Positions 25,655 through 35,074 of a stretch of DNA of 64,000 nt are shown piece after piece. Positions within the stretch are counted from its first letter, which is position 1. The number at the start of each line of letters is the position of its first letter. Where the stretch lies: the NCBI GenBank assembly GCA_902761685.1, contig CACWLI010000007.1, forward strand, positions 17,169 to 81,168. The letters run 5' to 3'. The translations under genes and the position numbers were made by a program. The notes under the pieces are model-generated. The model searched no databases, was not told the DNA's origin, and saw only the letters and a program-made list of their open reading frames with translations. The stretch is from an uncultured Erysipelotrichaceae bacterium (GTDB taxonomy: Bacteria > Bacillota_I > Bacilli_A > RF39 > UBA660).

Positions 25655-27497
25655 TAAAATACATATTAATTAGTTTATCAAGTTCATTAATATCTATTGG
25701 TTTAGATAAGTATTCATCAAAACCTGATTTTAAATAGTATTCTCTAACACCTGTAATAGCATTAGCAGTAAGCATTATTATTGGTGGAACATTATATCCA
25801 CTTAAACTCTTTAATACTTTAACTAATTCTACTCCATCAATCTTTTTCATAACATGATCTAAGAATATAATGTCATATTGTTCTCCCATTTTAAATTTAT
25901 AAATACATTCTTCTGGGTCATTTAATGTTTCTACTTCGAATTTATAAGCACCAAGTAATCTCTTTGTAACTTTTAAGTTTAATTCATCATCATCTACTAT
26001 TAATGCTTTTTTACCACTACAATCAAGTAATGCATGATTTAATTGGTCATCTATGGTTTCAAGTATATTTCCCATTGGAGTTGGATCAACTATTTTTTGT
26101 GGAACTTCAAAATAGAATGTTGTACCTGCTCCATATTCACTTTCAAACCATATATCTCCTCCCATAAGTTCAGCATATTTTTTAGTAAGTACAAGTCCTA
26201 AACCAGTTCCTTCTATTTCATTTGTTTTAGCTGAATCTAAACGAGAGAATTTTTGAAATACTTTATCATAATCTTCTTCTTTAATACCAAATCCAGTATC
26301 TGATACTTTAAATTTAAGCATCATTGTTGCTTCATTTAATAACTGTTTACTAATAGTCATATTAATTCTACCTACTTCAGTATATTTAACTGAGTTAGTT
26401 AATATATTTAATACAACTTGAAATATTTTAGTTGAATCTCCATATAATTTACTTGGTATTTCTTTGTCTACATCAAGCATAAATTTAATATTTTTATTTT
26501 CAAGTCTTGTTTCTACAATTCCAGTCCAGTCAATTATATGACTACTAAGAGAATACTCTCTATTTTCTATTGTGTCAGACCCAGTTTCTATTTTAGATAT
26601 ATCTAATATGTTATTAATGATATCAAGTAAGTTTTTACTTGATGATTTAATATGATTAATATCATTTAATACTCTAGTACTATCAAATTCTGTATCTTCA
26701 ATTATTGATTCACTAAATCCAATAATTGCGTTCATTGGTGAACGAATTTCATGTGACATATTAGATAAGAAATCTGATTTTGCTTTACTACTTCTTTCTA
26801 CTGATCTTTTAAGTTCGTCAATTTCATCTATTAATTTTAAATCTGGGTTTTCAATATTAAAGTAATAAATAAATAATCCCCATGTAATACCTAATCCAAA
26901 TAATACCATTTTTGGAAAAACAAATTGAAATGATCCAATAACTACTACAGCAAAGAATGCGAAGAATATTGCTCTTTTAGTTTTATTACTAGCATCTTCA
27001 ATTTTAAATACTCTATATGCAATTATTATCATAGTTAAAACTATATATCCAAGTGATACATAAGCACAAAGTCCAGGTATAAAAGTAAATGTTTCTTCTG
27101 TCATATGTTTAACTGGCAATAACATAGCTACTACTGCTACTACAATAGTATATATTAAAAATATTAAACCACTTTTTTCTTTAATAATTGCTTCTTTAAT
27201 AGTTAAATATTTATCATTAGATATGACTGCCATATTATAATAATATAGTACAAAGAAATAAATAAATCCTGTAAGATAGTGAATTCTAAAAGATAAATCT
27301 ATTATGAATTGATTTTTAGTATAAGTCCATAAAAATACTTCTAAAATTTCAGTAACAATTAATGCAATAGATGTACTTAGTAAGTACCTATACAGTTTTA
27401 CACTAACTGTTATTTTAGTATCTTTTGAAGTATATGATATCATAAGTAACATCATAAAAATTATACTACCAATTGTTAAAATTAATTTTGATACCAT
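25644..27497 (-). CDS. Hybrid sensor histidine kinase with multi-pass membrane sensor and receiver
   Basis: 617 residues. About seven membrane segments (residues 1-220) form a 7TM-type sensor. A short coiled coil leads to HisKA with the phospho-His in NMSHEIRSPMN, then HATPase with N-box ILTNSVKYT, G1 DTGFGI and G2 GTGLGL, all intact. A receiver domain follows (IVDDDELN, phospho-acceptor in IIFLDHVM, LTANA, LSKPID). No output domain is attached, so signalling probably goes on to another protein. A paralogue lies immediately upstream (27520-29370), and together they look like a two-gene signalling unit. Confidence 0.9.
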   Translation of the reverse strand: MVSKLILTIGSIIFMMLLMISYTSKDTKITVSVKLYRYLLSTSIALIVTEILEVFLWTYTKNQFIIDLSFRIHYLTGFIYFFVLYYYNMAVISNDKYLTIKEAIIKEKSGLIFLIYTIVVAVVAMLLPVKHMTEETFTFIPGLCAYVSLGYIVLTMIIIAYRVFKIEDASNKTKRAIFFAFFAVVVIGSFQFVFPKMVLFGLGITWGLFIYYFNIENPDLKLIDEIDELKRSVERSSKAKSDFLSNMSHEIRSPMNAIIGFSESIIEDTEFDSTRVLNDINHIKSSSKNLLDIINNILDISKIETGSDTIENREYSLSSHIIDWTGIVETRLENKNIKFMLDVDKEIPSKLYGDSTKIFQVVLNILTNSVKYTEVGRINMTISKQLLNEATMMLKFKVSDTGFGIKEEDYDKVFQKFSRLDSAKTNEIEGTGLGLVLTKKYAELMGGDIWFESEYGAGTTFYFEVPQKIVDPTPMGNILETIDDQLNHALLDCSGKKALIVDDDELNLKVTKRLLGAYKFEVETLNDPEECIYKFKMGEQYDIIFLDHVMKKIDGVELVKVLKSLSGYNVPPIIMLTANAITGVREYYLKSGFDEYLSKPIDINELDKLINMYFNKQ

Positions 27498-27519
27498 ATT
27501 TATTTATTCCTTTCTTTCT

Positions 27520-29370
27520 TTATTTTAATGTTGTTATTAATAATTTATTTAATTCATTTCTATTAATTGGTTTAGCTAAGTAATCAGTAAATCCTGCATT
27601 TACATAAGTTTCTTTTACTCCTGAAAATGAATTTGCTGTTAAAGCAATTATTGGAGGTAAGTTTTGTTTTATATCTTTTAGAGCATTTAATGTTTCTATT
27701 CCATCCATTCCAGGCATCATATGATCTAAGAATATTAAATCATAATCCTTTTCTCTAACCTTATCTAAGCATTCATTTCCACTTGTACATGATTCTATAT
27801 CAAGCTTATATTCAGCAAGCAATCTTTTTAATAATTTAATATTAATCATATTATCATCTACAATTAATATTTTCTTTCCTTCTATATTAACTGTAGTATC
27901 TATTTCTTTTGGATTTAATAAATCATGTATATTACCAATTGGTTTAGCATCAATAATTTGAAAATTAAATGCTATTTTATATCCAATATTTTCTCTTTCA
28001 CTACTTGTCATTACAATGTTAGTATTAAGCATTTTAGCGTACATTTTAGCAACATTTAAACCTAAAATATTATTATTAACTACATTTTCAGTATTATCAT
28101 TAGTATAGTATTTTTCATAGTCATCTTCATCTATCTCACTACCATCACTACTAATATCTATTTCAAAAGCGTATTCATTATCTTTTTGAGAATTTTTAAT
28201 ATTTAAGATAATAGATCCAAATTTAGTATAACTAATAATATTAGATATTAAATTTGATACAATTTTACTTACTTTTACTGAGTCCCCATATAGTTTACTA
28301 GGTATATTTTCATCAATTATAACATCTAGTTTAACTTTCATTGAATCTATTTTAGTTTTAATTGTATCATTTAAATCAACTATAAATGGTGTTGTTTCAA
28401 AATCTTTTTCAACTATTGTTTCTTTTTGAGATTCTATTCTTGATAAATCAAGTATATTATTAATTAAATCAAGTAATTTAACAGCAGCAGCATGAATATT
28501 ATTTACATCACTATTAACTACTTCTTTATTGTTTGCTCCTTCTCTAATTAAAGCATCACTAAATCCCATAATTGTACTCATTGGTGTTCTTATTTCATGA
28601 GACATACTAGTTAAGAATTCAGTTTGTTCTTTATTTGCTTTTTCTGCTTCTATTCTTTGTTCTTCATGTTCTTTTAATAATTTATTATCTTGGTTTTCTA
28701 ATGTGAAGAATAATGCCATTAATAATGTTGCAAATTGAAAGTTTTGCATATTATAGTCAGCATCTTCTACAAAGAATTGTAAAATTGTAATTGAAATAAC
28801 AAATGCAATTGCAAATGCAAGAGGACCTTTTTGCTTACCTGTTAATTCTTTATTTTTATAAAGTAAGCCATATATCATAGTAAACATACAAGCTGCACCC
28901 ATCAAATATGCAGGATACACTGCTGGTCCACCAAACACATATAAGTGTTCACTATAGTCATAATATTCAATTGGTAAAAATGATGAGATACCTGTAATTA
29001 TAAATAAAATAATAGCAAGTATTATTAAACATTTTTTTCTTATTTTATTTTTTTCTTGTCTATCTTCTATATGTCTTGTTAACTGAGTTATTATATAGAA
29101 AATAAAAACACCCATCCAAATAATTATTCCATATAAATAAGCCCTACATGCTACTCTAGTAACACCTGGTATTTCATTTATTCTTGTTAAACAATATACA
29201 TAAAAGAATTCAGATATTATTAATAGACAAGATAAAACTAATAAAAATAAGAATAATGAATTTTCTATATTTTTAAACTTTTTCTTACTTGTATACATAA
29301 TAATTATAAGAATAAGAAAAATAAAGGCACAAATTGAAAAGCCAATACTAATTGTTATGTTATCACTCAT
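27520..29370 (-). CDS. Hybrid histidine kinase paralogue with degenerate ATP-binding lobe
   Basis: 616 residues, same layout as the kinase at 25644: membrane sensor, HisKA with TSMSHEIRTPMS, HATPase-like domain, receiver with LIFLDHMMPG and LAKPIN. The ATPase motifs are eroded: the N-box reads LISNIISYT, G1 DTGFGI is replaced by SSDGSEI, and the G2 GTGLGL by NNILGL. The histidine and receiver aspartate remain. I infer that it cannot phosphorylate well by itself and may be phosphorylated by, or modulate, its neighbour in a heterodimer. It is the promoter-proximal gene, 22 nt ahead of the intact kinase. Confidence 0.88.
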   Translation of the reverse strand: MSDNITISIGFSICAFIFLILIIIMYTSKKKFKNIENSLFLFLLVLSCLLIISEFFYVYCLTRINEIPGVTRVACRAYLYGIIIWMGVFIFYIITQLTRHIEDRQEKNKIRKKCLIILAIILFIITGISSFLPIEYYDYSEHLYVFGGPAVYPAYLMGAACMFTMIYGLLYKNKELTGKQKGPLAFAIAFVISITILQFFVEDADYNMQNFQFATLLMALFFTLENQDNKLLKEHEEQRIEAEKANKEQTEFLTSMSHEIRTPMSTIMGFSDALIREGANNKEVVNSDVNNIHAAAVKLLDLINNILDLSRIESQKETIVEKDFETTPFIVDLNDTIKTKIDSMKVKLDVIIDENIPSKLYGDSVKVSKIVSNLISNIISYTKFGSIILNIKNSQKDNEYAFEIDISSDGSEIDEDDYEKYYTNDNTENVVNNNILGLNVAKMYAKMLNTNIVMTSSERENIGYKIAFNFQIIDAKPIGNIHDLLNPKEIDTTVNIEGKKILIVDDNMINIKLLKRLLAEYKLDIESCTSGNECLDKVREKDYDLIFLDHMMPGMDGIETLNALKDIKQNLPPIIALTANSFSGVKETYVNAGFTDYLAKPINRNELNKLLITTLK

Positions 29371-29494
29371 TGAATCACGCCCTCTTTACCTCTATTCTTA
29401 TATTTTACATAAATTATTATATAATTTTTGAAATAATAAAGTCAATTGCTTTTCTTTTTTTTATTAAATTGATAAAATAATACTTGGTGATTTT

Positions 29495-30685
29495 ATGGAA
29501 CTACTTCAAAATAAATTAAGACCAGAAAAACTAAAAGATGTCCTTGGTCAAGATCATCTTATTGGAAAAGGTAAAATTTTAACTAATTTAGTAAAAGAAA
29601 AAAAATTATTTAATATTATATTCTATGGAAGAAGTGGTATTGGAAAAACTACTATTGCTTTAGCACTTATGAATGAGTTTAATATGAGATATAGAATGCT
29701 TAATGCTACTATTAATTCTAAAAAAGATTTTGAAGTTGTTATAGAAGAAGCAAAAATGTATAATGGAATGATTTTAATAGTCGATGAAATACATAGAATG
29801 AATAAAGATAAACAAGATATATTACTTTCTTATATTGAAAGTGGTCTAATTACTTTAATTGGTTTAACTAATTCAAATCCATTTCATTCAATTAATCAAG
29901 CTATTAGAAGTAGATGTCAATTATTAGAGCTTCATTCATTAAGTGAAAATGATATAGAAAAAGGACTTAAAAGAGTTAAAGAAGTATTGCCTGATATAAA
30001 AATGGATAATAAAGCAATTAAACATATAGCTGCTATTTCTGATGGTGATATAAGATATGCATATAATTTAGTAGAATTTATTTATTATGGATTTAATAAA
30101 GAAGTTAGTATTGAAAATATTAATGAAGTAAACTCTCGTCCTGCATTCTTTACTGATAAAAATGAAGATGGGCACTATGATATGTTATCTGCTTTTCAAA
30201 AAAGTATTAGAGGAAGCGATGTTGATGCAGCACTACACTATTTAGCAAGATTAATCGTTTCAGGTGATTATGACTCAATATATAGAAGAATGATTGTAAT
30301 TGCTTATGAAGATATTGGACTTGCTAATCCTGGTATTGGTCCTAAAGTAATCGCAGCTATTGAAGCAAGTGAAAGAGTTGGATACCCTGAACTTATTAAA
30401 CCACTAAGTGTAGTTATAATTGAAATGGCTTTAAGTCCTAAATCAAATTCAGCTGATCAAGCTATTAGTACAGCAATAGAAGATATAAATGAAGGAAATG
30501 TTGGTAGAATACCAGAACATATTAGAACAACTAGTCCAAATTATAAATATCCTCATAATTATCCAAATTATTGGGTTAAACAAGAATATATGCCAGATAA
30601 TTTAAAAGGAAGAAAATATTATAATCCAAGAAAAAATAAATTTGAAACTGAAATGTATAACTTTAATCAAAAAATAAAACAATAA
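29495..30685 (+). CDS. rarA: Replication-associated recombination ATPase RarA (MgsA)
   Basis: 396 residues. N-terminal LRPEKLKDVLGQDHLIG, Walker A GRSGIGKTT (about 47-55), Walker B ILIVDEIHR, then the RarA-specific middle DVDAALHYLARLI and EDIGLANP, and the C-terminal YKYPHNYPNYW. It is a clamp-loader-like AAA+ protein acting at stalled forks. Its neighbourhood with tcdA and a 6S RNA candidate matches a gene order I recall from other Firmicutes. Confidence 0.95.
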   Translation: MELLQNKLRPEKLKDVLGQDHLIGKGKILTNLVKEKKLFNIIFYGRSGIGKTTIALALMNEFNMRYRMLNATINSKKDFEVVIEEAKMYNGMILIVDEIHRMNKDKQDILLSYIESGLITLIGLTNSNPFHSINQAIRSRCQLLELHSLSENDIEKGLKRVKEVLPDIKMDNKAIKHIAAISDGDIRYAYNLVEFIYYGFNKEVSIENINEVNSRPAFFTDKNEDGHYDMLSAFQKSIRGSDVDAALHYLARLIVSGDYDSIYRRMIVIAYEDIGLANPGIGPKVIAAIEASERVGYPELIKPLSVVIIEMALSPKSNSADQAISTAIEDINEGNVGRIPEHIRTTSPNYKYPHNYPNYWVKQEYMPDNLKGRKYYNPRKNKFETEMYNFNQKIKQ

Positions 30686-30714
30686 AAAAGTTCTAGATTA
30701 TCTAGAACTTTTTA
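30684..30714. terminator. Bidirectional terminator after rarA
   Basis: AAAGTTCTAGA / TCTAGAACTTT hairpin flanked by A and T runs. Confidence 0.85.
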
Positions 30715-30787
30715 TTCTCTTGCAATTTTACAATTTCTTTTTAATTGAGAAACATATGCATCTAGAACTTCAGATTTTTTTCAATTT

Positions 30788-30824
30788 TAAATTAAAAAGA
30801 TGTAATTATTTTTTAATTACATCA
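30788..30824 (-). terminator. Terminator of tcdA
   Basis: GATGTAATTA / TAATTACATC hairpin with T5 on the minus strand; overlaps the tcdA stop region. Confidence 0.78.
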
Positions 30825-31480
30825 TTAATTATATAGTTTGATATATAAAGACCTGCTACTGCTGGTACAAATGCAGTAGAACCAAGCATTATATTATTAA
30901 TTGGTTTTTCATTTGAATAAACAACAGTAACATTTTTCATTAATTCTTTATTTCTAATTTCACTTCTTATTTTTTTAGCAAGTGGATCAGTTTCTGTTTT
31001 ATCAAGTGTACTAATCATTATTTTAGTAGCATCCATTTTATTAGCCATTCCCATAGATGAAACTAATTTTATGTTTCTTTCATGACATTCTCTTACTAAT
31101 CTAATTTTAACTTTACTTGTATCACAACAATCAATTATATAGTCATATTTATCACTAAATAATACTTCTATGTTTTCTTCAGTGATATGAGTATTAATTA
31201 TATTAACTATTGCATCTGGATTAATTCTTTTAATTCTTTTTTTCCATTCTTTAGTTTTATATTTGTTCATATTTTTTGTTGTTACTATTATTTGTCTATT
31301 TATATTACTTGGTTTTATTGTATCACCATCAACTAAAGTAATATTACCTACTCCGCATCTAGTAAGTGATTCAACTGTATATCCTCCAACTCCTCCAAGT
31401 CCTAAAACAAGAACTTTTAATTTCTTTATTTTTTCAATGTTATCTTCTCCAACTAATGTTTCTAATCTTGAAAGATTCAT
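30806..31480 (-). CDS. tcdA: tRNA threonylcarbamoyladenosine dehydratase TcdA (ThiF/E1 family)
   Basis: 224 residues. The nucleotide-binding GLGGVGGYT (about 27-35), the DGD and INRQ motifs, and the DCCDT motif are those of TcdA/CsdL, which cyclises t6A to ct6A in tRNAs using ATP. No C-terminal extra domain is present. GGGAGTGAAAATAG precedes the start. The gene lies next to rarA (convergent) and just downstream of the 6S RNA candidate. Confidence 0.92.
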   Translation of the reverse strand: MNLSRLETLVGEDNIEKIKKLKVLVLGLGGVGGYTVESLTRCGVGNITLVDGDTIKPSNINRQIIVTTKNMNKYKTKEWKKRIKRINPDAIVNIINTHITEENIEVLFSDKYDYIIDCCDTSKVKIRLVRECHERNIKLVSSMGMANKMDATKIMISTLDKTETDPLAKKIRSEIRNKELMKNVTVVYSNEKPINNIMLGSTAFVPAVAGLYISNYIINDVIKK

Positions 31481-31520
31481 CTATTTTCACTCCCTTTTTG
31501 GTGGATATATTATACCAAAT

Positions 31521-31689
31521 AAAAAACCTAGTGTAAATATAGGTAATAAAAACTCGCGATTCCACGAGGTGGTAGGACACATAACATAATCGGGATCTTG
31601 CATTTCTGCAATATTCAACTCCATATACTAATTAGTCCCCCTATACTATTACTTGGCGGTTTATTGTGTCTATATCTATCTCTAGGTTG
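31521..31689 (-). ncRNA. ssrS: Probable 6S RNA
   Basis: About 168 nt with its own promoter. The 5' AACCTAG pairs with the 3' CTAGGTT, ATATAG with CTATAT, and GACACA with TGTGTC. A terminal hairpin TTGCA-gaa-TGCAA and a small CTCG-CGAG hairpin sit on the 3' side, giving a long rod with an internal opening like 6S RNA. The last arm runs into T6. The position next to tcdA and rarA is where I recall 6S genes in Bacillus relatives. 6S RNA binds sigma-A RNA polymerase by mimicking an open promoter. The assignment rests on fold and synteny, not on a covariance search. Confidence 0.7.
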
Positions 31690-31694
31690 ATTTA

Positions 31695-31723
31695 AATATA
31701 CCACATAAAAAGTATTTTTTCAA
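31695..31723 (-). promoter_or_regulatory. Promoter of the 6S RNA candidate
   Basis: TTGAAA, 17-nt spacer, TATATT on the minus strand, with TGG directly before the -10 (extended). A very good sigma-A promoter with no start codon nearby. Confidence 0.75.
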
Positions 31724-31744
31724 GATTAGACTGTCTACTTTACA

Positions 31745-31780
31745 AAAAAATAAACACATAAGTGTTTATTTAATTACTAA
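31745..31780 (-). terminator. Terminator of the gene at 31766-32467
   Basis: AATAAACACTTATGTGTTTATT hairpin region ending in T7 on the minus strand. Confidence 0.82.
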
Positions 31781-32467
31781 TGAAAAACTTACATTGTTAT
31801 TATTAGGCTCATAACCTTCCTTTATTTTTTCAAATACTTTTTCCATATTTTCTGAGTTTAATCCTTTAATAAAATCATTTAAAGCAGTAGAAACTGATAA
31901 TGAAGTTTGTGTTTTCACTTCATCAGTTCTATAAGTATCCGGGTCAAATCCTAGTGCTTTAATTTTTTCATTATCGCTTCCAACTAAACTATAAACTTGA
32001 TCACGTGTAAAAGTATTTTTTAATATTCTAAGTACTCCTTCATCATAGTAAGTCCATTCATGATAGTATTTTGTTTTATCGCTTCCATTTCCACGATTAG
32101 TATAATAATAAATGCCATTATCTTTTGAATTAGGATTATCTTCAATTATTGATGCTTCTATTATTCCATTTACATATGTAATATGAAATCTTGTATCATC
32201 TATCCCATCATAAAGTTCAAATATTATATTTATTCTTCTTCTTTCATCTAAGAATGTATATAACATTTTAATATCATCATTTGGACATTTTACATCAAAA
32301 TAAGTAACATTTTGTTTAGTATTAACAAATGAAGCAAAACCAATACTAAAATCTTTAAATATTTGTGAAATACATTTTAATTCACCATTAGATAATAGTC
32401 TATTGCATATTTTATAACTACTTTCATTAAGTGATCTACATAAATAATTTGTTGCATTAAAATTCAT
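31766..32467 (-). CDS. Unknown cytoplasmic protein, 233 aa
   Basis: No family recognised. There is no signal peptide or membrane segment. Composition is balanced, with a Cys/His-poor, mixed alpha-beta look: an N-terminal helical part (NATNYLCRSLNESSYKICNRLL), a beta-rich middle (NIIFELYDGIDDTRFHITYVNG) and a polar end. It lies between metK and the 6S RNA on the same strand, with its own terminator. GGGGGAAAGTAAT upstream of ATG 32467 is a strong ribosome site. Confidence 0.7.
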   Translation of the reverse strand: MNFNATNYLCRSLNESSYKICNRLLSNGELKCISQIFKDFSIGFASFVNTKQNVTYFDVKCPNDDIKMLYTFLDERRRINIIFELYDGIDDTRFHITYVNGIIEASIIEDNPNSKDNGIYYYTNRGNGSDKTKYYHEWTYYDEGVLRILKNTFTRDQVYSLVGSDNEKIKALGFDPDTYRTDEVKTQTSLSVSTALNDFIKGLNSENMEKVFEKIKEGYEPNNNNVSFSLVIK

Positions 32468-32514
32468 ATTACTTTCCCCCTAAGTAATTTGTTATTTTAA
32501 CAAATTAAATAGTT

Positions 32515-33537
32515 CTAGTCAATAAAATGACCATATTTAGCTGTATCATAATAGCATTTATCTAATAATTTTAAGTCTTTTATTATGTTATGTGGTTCAC
32601 ATTCAGTATATAATTTATCACTTGGATTTATTACTCCTAAGTTTGAATCTATTGATATTGATAATGGTTTTTTAATACCAATAGCATAACTTAGTTGAAC
32701 TTCACACCATTTTAAATCATATTTTTTTAAATAATCTTTTGCTATTAATCTTGCTTTATAAGCAGCACTTCTATCTACTTTAGTTGGGTCTTTACCTGAA
32801 AAAGCTCCTCCTCCAACATGAGCAAATGATTGATAGTTATCTACAAGTATTTTTCTTCCTGTTAATCCTGCATCACCATCAAAACCACCTATTTCAAATC
32901 TACCAGTTGGATTAATTAAAAATTTTTCAATTTTAATTTCAAAATTATCACATATTTTAGTACAAATATTTTTAATTATTTCATCAGTTTCTTCTCTTTC
33001 TTTTTCTGTATTTTGATAAGAAACAGTAAATTCTTTTATTCTAATTAACTTCATATCTTCATCAAAATAACCAGTTATTTGAGCTTTACCATCACTTTTA
33101 AATCTCTTATCTTTTTGTCTTAATTTATCATATTCCATAGATAATTCTTGTAATATTACCATTGATATTGGTAAATAATTTAATGTTTGATTACAAGCAT
33201 AACCAAACATCATTCCTTGGTCTCCTGCTCCCATAACTTTATTATTTGTACCAAGTGCTATATCACTACTTTGAAGTCCAATATTATTTATTATTTCATA
33301 CTCTGTATTATATCCTACATCACTAAGTACTTTTTTAACTACTTTTTCTACATCAACTTTTGTTTTTGATGTAACCTCTCCTGTAATAAATATTTTACCC
33401 TTTCCTCCACATACTTCGATTCCACATCTACTTGTTTTATCTCCACGTATAAATTCATCAAGTAAGGCATCACTAATTTGATCACAAACTTTATCTGGAT
33501 GTCCTCTAAAAACAATTTCATTACTGTATAATTTCAT
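32515..33537 (-). CDS. metK: S-adenosylmethionine synthetase
   Basis: 340 residues, shorter than the usual 380-400 but with the key motifs: GHPDKVCDQISDA (ATP/Met site), GAGDQGMMFGYA, GGFDGDAGLTGRKI and GGGAFSGKDPTKVDRSAAY (P-loop and K+ site). It makes SAM from methionine and ATP, the cofactor of the radical SAM protein and methyltransferases in this window. The 5' leader carries a SAM riboswitch with a terminator, so expression falls when SAM is abundant. GGGAGGAATAAA is its ribosome site. Confidence 0.94.
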   Translation of the reverse strand: MKLYSNEIVFRGHPDKVCDQISDALLDEFIRGDKTSRCGIEVCGGKGKIFITGEVTSKTKVDVEKVVKKVLSDVGYNTEYEIINNIGLQSSDIALGTNNKVMGAGDQGMMFGYACNQTLNYLPISMVILQELSMEYDKLRQKDKRFKSDGKAQITGYFDEDMKLIRIKEFTVSYQNTEKEREETDEIIKNICTKICDNFEIKIEKFLINPTGRFEIGGFDGDAGLTGRKILVDNYQSFAHVGGGAFSGKDPTKVDRSAAYKARLIAKDYLKKYDLKWCEVQLSYAIGIKKPLSISIDSNLGVINPSDKLYTECEPHNIIKDLKLLDKCYYDTAKYGHFID

Positions 33538-33571
33538 ATTTTATTCCTCCCTTCAGTAATTATTACCTTAG

Positions 33572-33700
33572 AAAGAAAAAATACCTAAGATAACTTAGGT
33601 ATATGTATAAGTTATCCTCATCCATCTGGGTTTACCACCTAACTAAATAGGTTGGTGTGATCTGCGAGCCAGTCTCTAAATCACTCTTTATAAGGTAATT
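33572..33700 (-). promoter_or_regulatory. SAM riboswitch (S-box) with transcription terminator, upstream of metK
   Basis: On the minus strand the leader has CTTATAAAGAG, GAGACTGGCTCG, CACCAACC and AGGTGGTAAACCC in the S-box order, closed by GGATAA. A terminator follows: ATACCTAAG / CTTAGGTAT and T6 (33575-33602). GATAACTTA, part of the aptamer closing side, is complementary to TAAGTTATC in the terminator, which gives the antiterminator. SAM binding should therefore switch metK off. The fit to the consensus is good but not perfect in the GATGAA region. Confidence 0.85.
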
Positions 33701-33729
33701 TTAAATTGTTTGTTCTTTTGAACAAATCA

Positions 33730-33758
33730 ATTATAACATAAATAATTAAATAATCAAA
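33730..33758 (-). promoter_or_regulatory. metK promoter
   Basis: TTGATT, 16-nt spacer, TATAAT on the minus strand with TGT before the -10; lies upstream of the riboswitch, as required. Confidence 0.65.
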
Positions 33759-33769
33759 TATAATTTATT

Positions 33770-35074
33770 ATGTTAAACAAAATAAAAAATAATGTATTTT
33801 TTAAATCAACATTAGTATTATTAATCGGAGGAGTTTTTGGAAAAATAGTTGGTTTTATTTTAAAAATAATAGTTACTAGATACTTAGGAACTACTGCGAT
33901 GGGACTTTATAGTTTACTAGGACCCACTACTTCACTGCTTTCAGTAATAGCTATTTTTTCTTATTCAAATGCAATATCTAAATTAGTTAGTGAAAAATCA
34001 AGTGACACTAAAAAATTATTTTTATCTATTATACCAATATCAATTATTATAAATATTTTAGTTATATTAATAGTAGTTTTAACTTCTAGATTTTTATCAA
34101 ATAATTTACTTCATGAAAAAGAGTTATTTTTACCAATTATTTGTATATCTTTAACTATGCCTTTTATTAGTATATCTGCGATTATTAAAGGATACTTTTG
34201 GGGTAAACAAAATATGTTTCCATATATGTTATCTAATTTTATTGAACAAGTTGTAAGATTAATACTAATTATTTTATTTTTAAAGAAAATACTATTATTT
34301 GGTAATATTTCTGCGATATGTTTTGTAATACTAATAAATATAATTGGTGAAATCTCATCATGGTTAGTTATGATAAAATATGCTCCTAGATTTAAAATAA
34401 CTTTAAAAGACTTTAAAATAGATTTTAGTGAAGTTAAAAAAGTAATGGATTTTTGTATTCCAGTAACACTAAGTAAAATAATTGGAAGTATATCTTATTT
34501 TTTAGAACCAATAGTACTTACCAATATGCTTTTATATGTGGGATATACAAAAGATTATATTATTTATGAATATGGTGTAATTAATGCCTACTCTTTGTCA
34601 TTATTATTAATGCCACAATTTTTTACTCAAAATATTTCTACTTCTTTAATACCAGAATTATCAAAATATTATAAAGTTAAAGACTATAAAATGTGCATGA
34701 AAAGAATAAAACAAATAGTATTATTATCACTATTCATTGGATTAACTTCTACTATTATAATAACTATATTCCCATCTTTTTTCTTAAATTTATTATTTAA
34801 AACAAATGAAGGAATTGATTATATTAGATTACTTAGTCCTTTTACTCTTTTATTTTATATTGAGTATCCTCTTATTGATTCTCTTCAAGCACTTGGTAAA
34901 TCAAAAAGATGCTTTAATATTACAATTAAAACATCTATTATCAGATTACTATCAATAGTAGTATCTTCTCTTTTTAAACTTGGAATGTATTCACTAGTAA
35001 TATCAATAATAATTAATTTAATAACATCCACTTACTTTTATTATAGAGAGATTAATAAAACATTACATATCTAA
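33770..35074 (+). CDS. SpoVB/MurJ-type oligosaccharide flippase (MOP family)
   Basis: 434 residues with about 12-14 membrane segments. The beginning STLVLLIGGVFGKIVGFILK and ATRYLG-like TRYLGTTAMGLYSL, and the late LQALGKSKRC, are typical of the polysaccharide transport / SpoVB group of the MOP superfamily. Members flip lipid-linked cell wall or polysaccharide precursors; SpoVB acts in the spore cortex. Which one it is cannot be decided. The 3' end overlaps the convergent DUF421 gene by 12 nt. Confidence 0.85.
   Translation: MLNKIKNNVFFKSTLVLLIGGVFGKIVGFILKIIVTRYLGTTAMGLYSLLGPTTSLLSVIAIFSYSNAISKLVSEKSSDTKKLFLSIIPISIIINILVILIVVLTSRFLSNNLLHEKELFLPIICISLTMPFISISAIIKGYFWGKQNMFPYMLSNFIEQVVRLILIILFLKKILLFGNISAICFVILINIIGEISSWLVMIKYAPRFKITLKDFKIDFSEVKKVMDFCIPVTLSKIIGSISYFLEPIVLTNMLLYVGYTKDYIIYEYGVINAYSLSLLLMPQFFTQNISTSLIPELSKYYKVKDYKMCMKRIKQIVLLSLFIGLTSTIIITIFPSFFLNLLFKTNEGIDYIRLLSPFTLLFYIEYPLIDSLQALGKSKRCFNITIKTSIIRLLSIVVSSLFKLGMYSLVISIIINLITSTYFYYREINKTLHI

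Noticed and set aside
30716..30788. Minus-strand frame ending KKSEVLDAYVSQLKRNCKIARE
   Set aside because: About 22 codons with no start and a stop right upstream; may be a relic of a gene end, too short to annotate.
31263..31589. + strand frame opposite tcdA and part of the 6S RNA
   Set aside because: Antisense shadow, no ribosome site.
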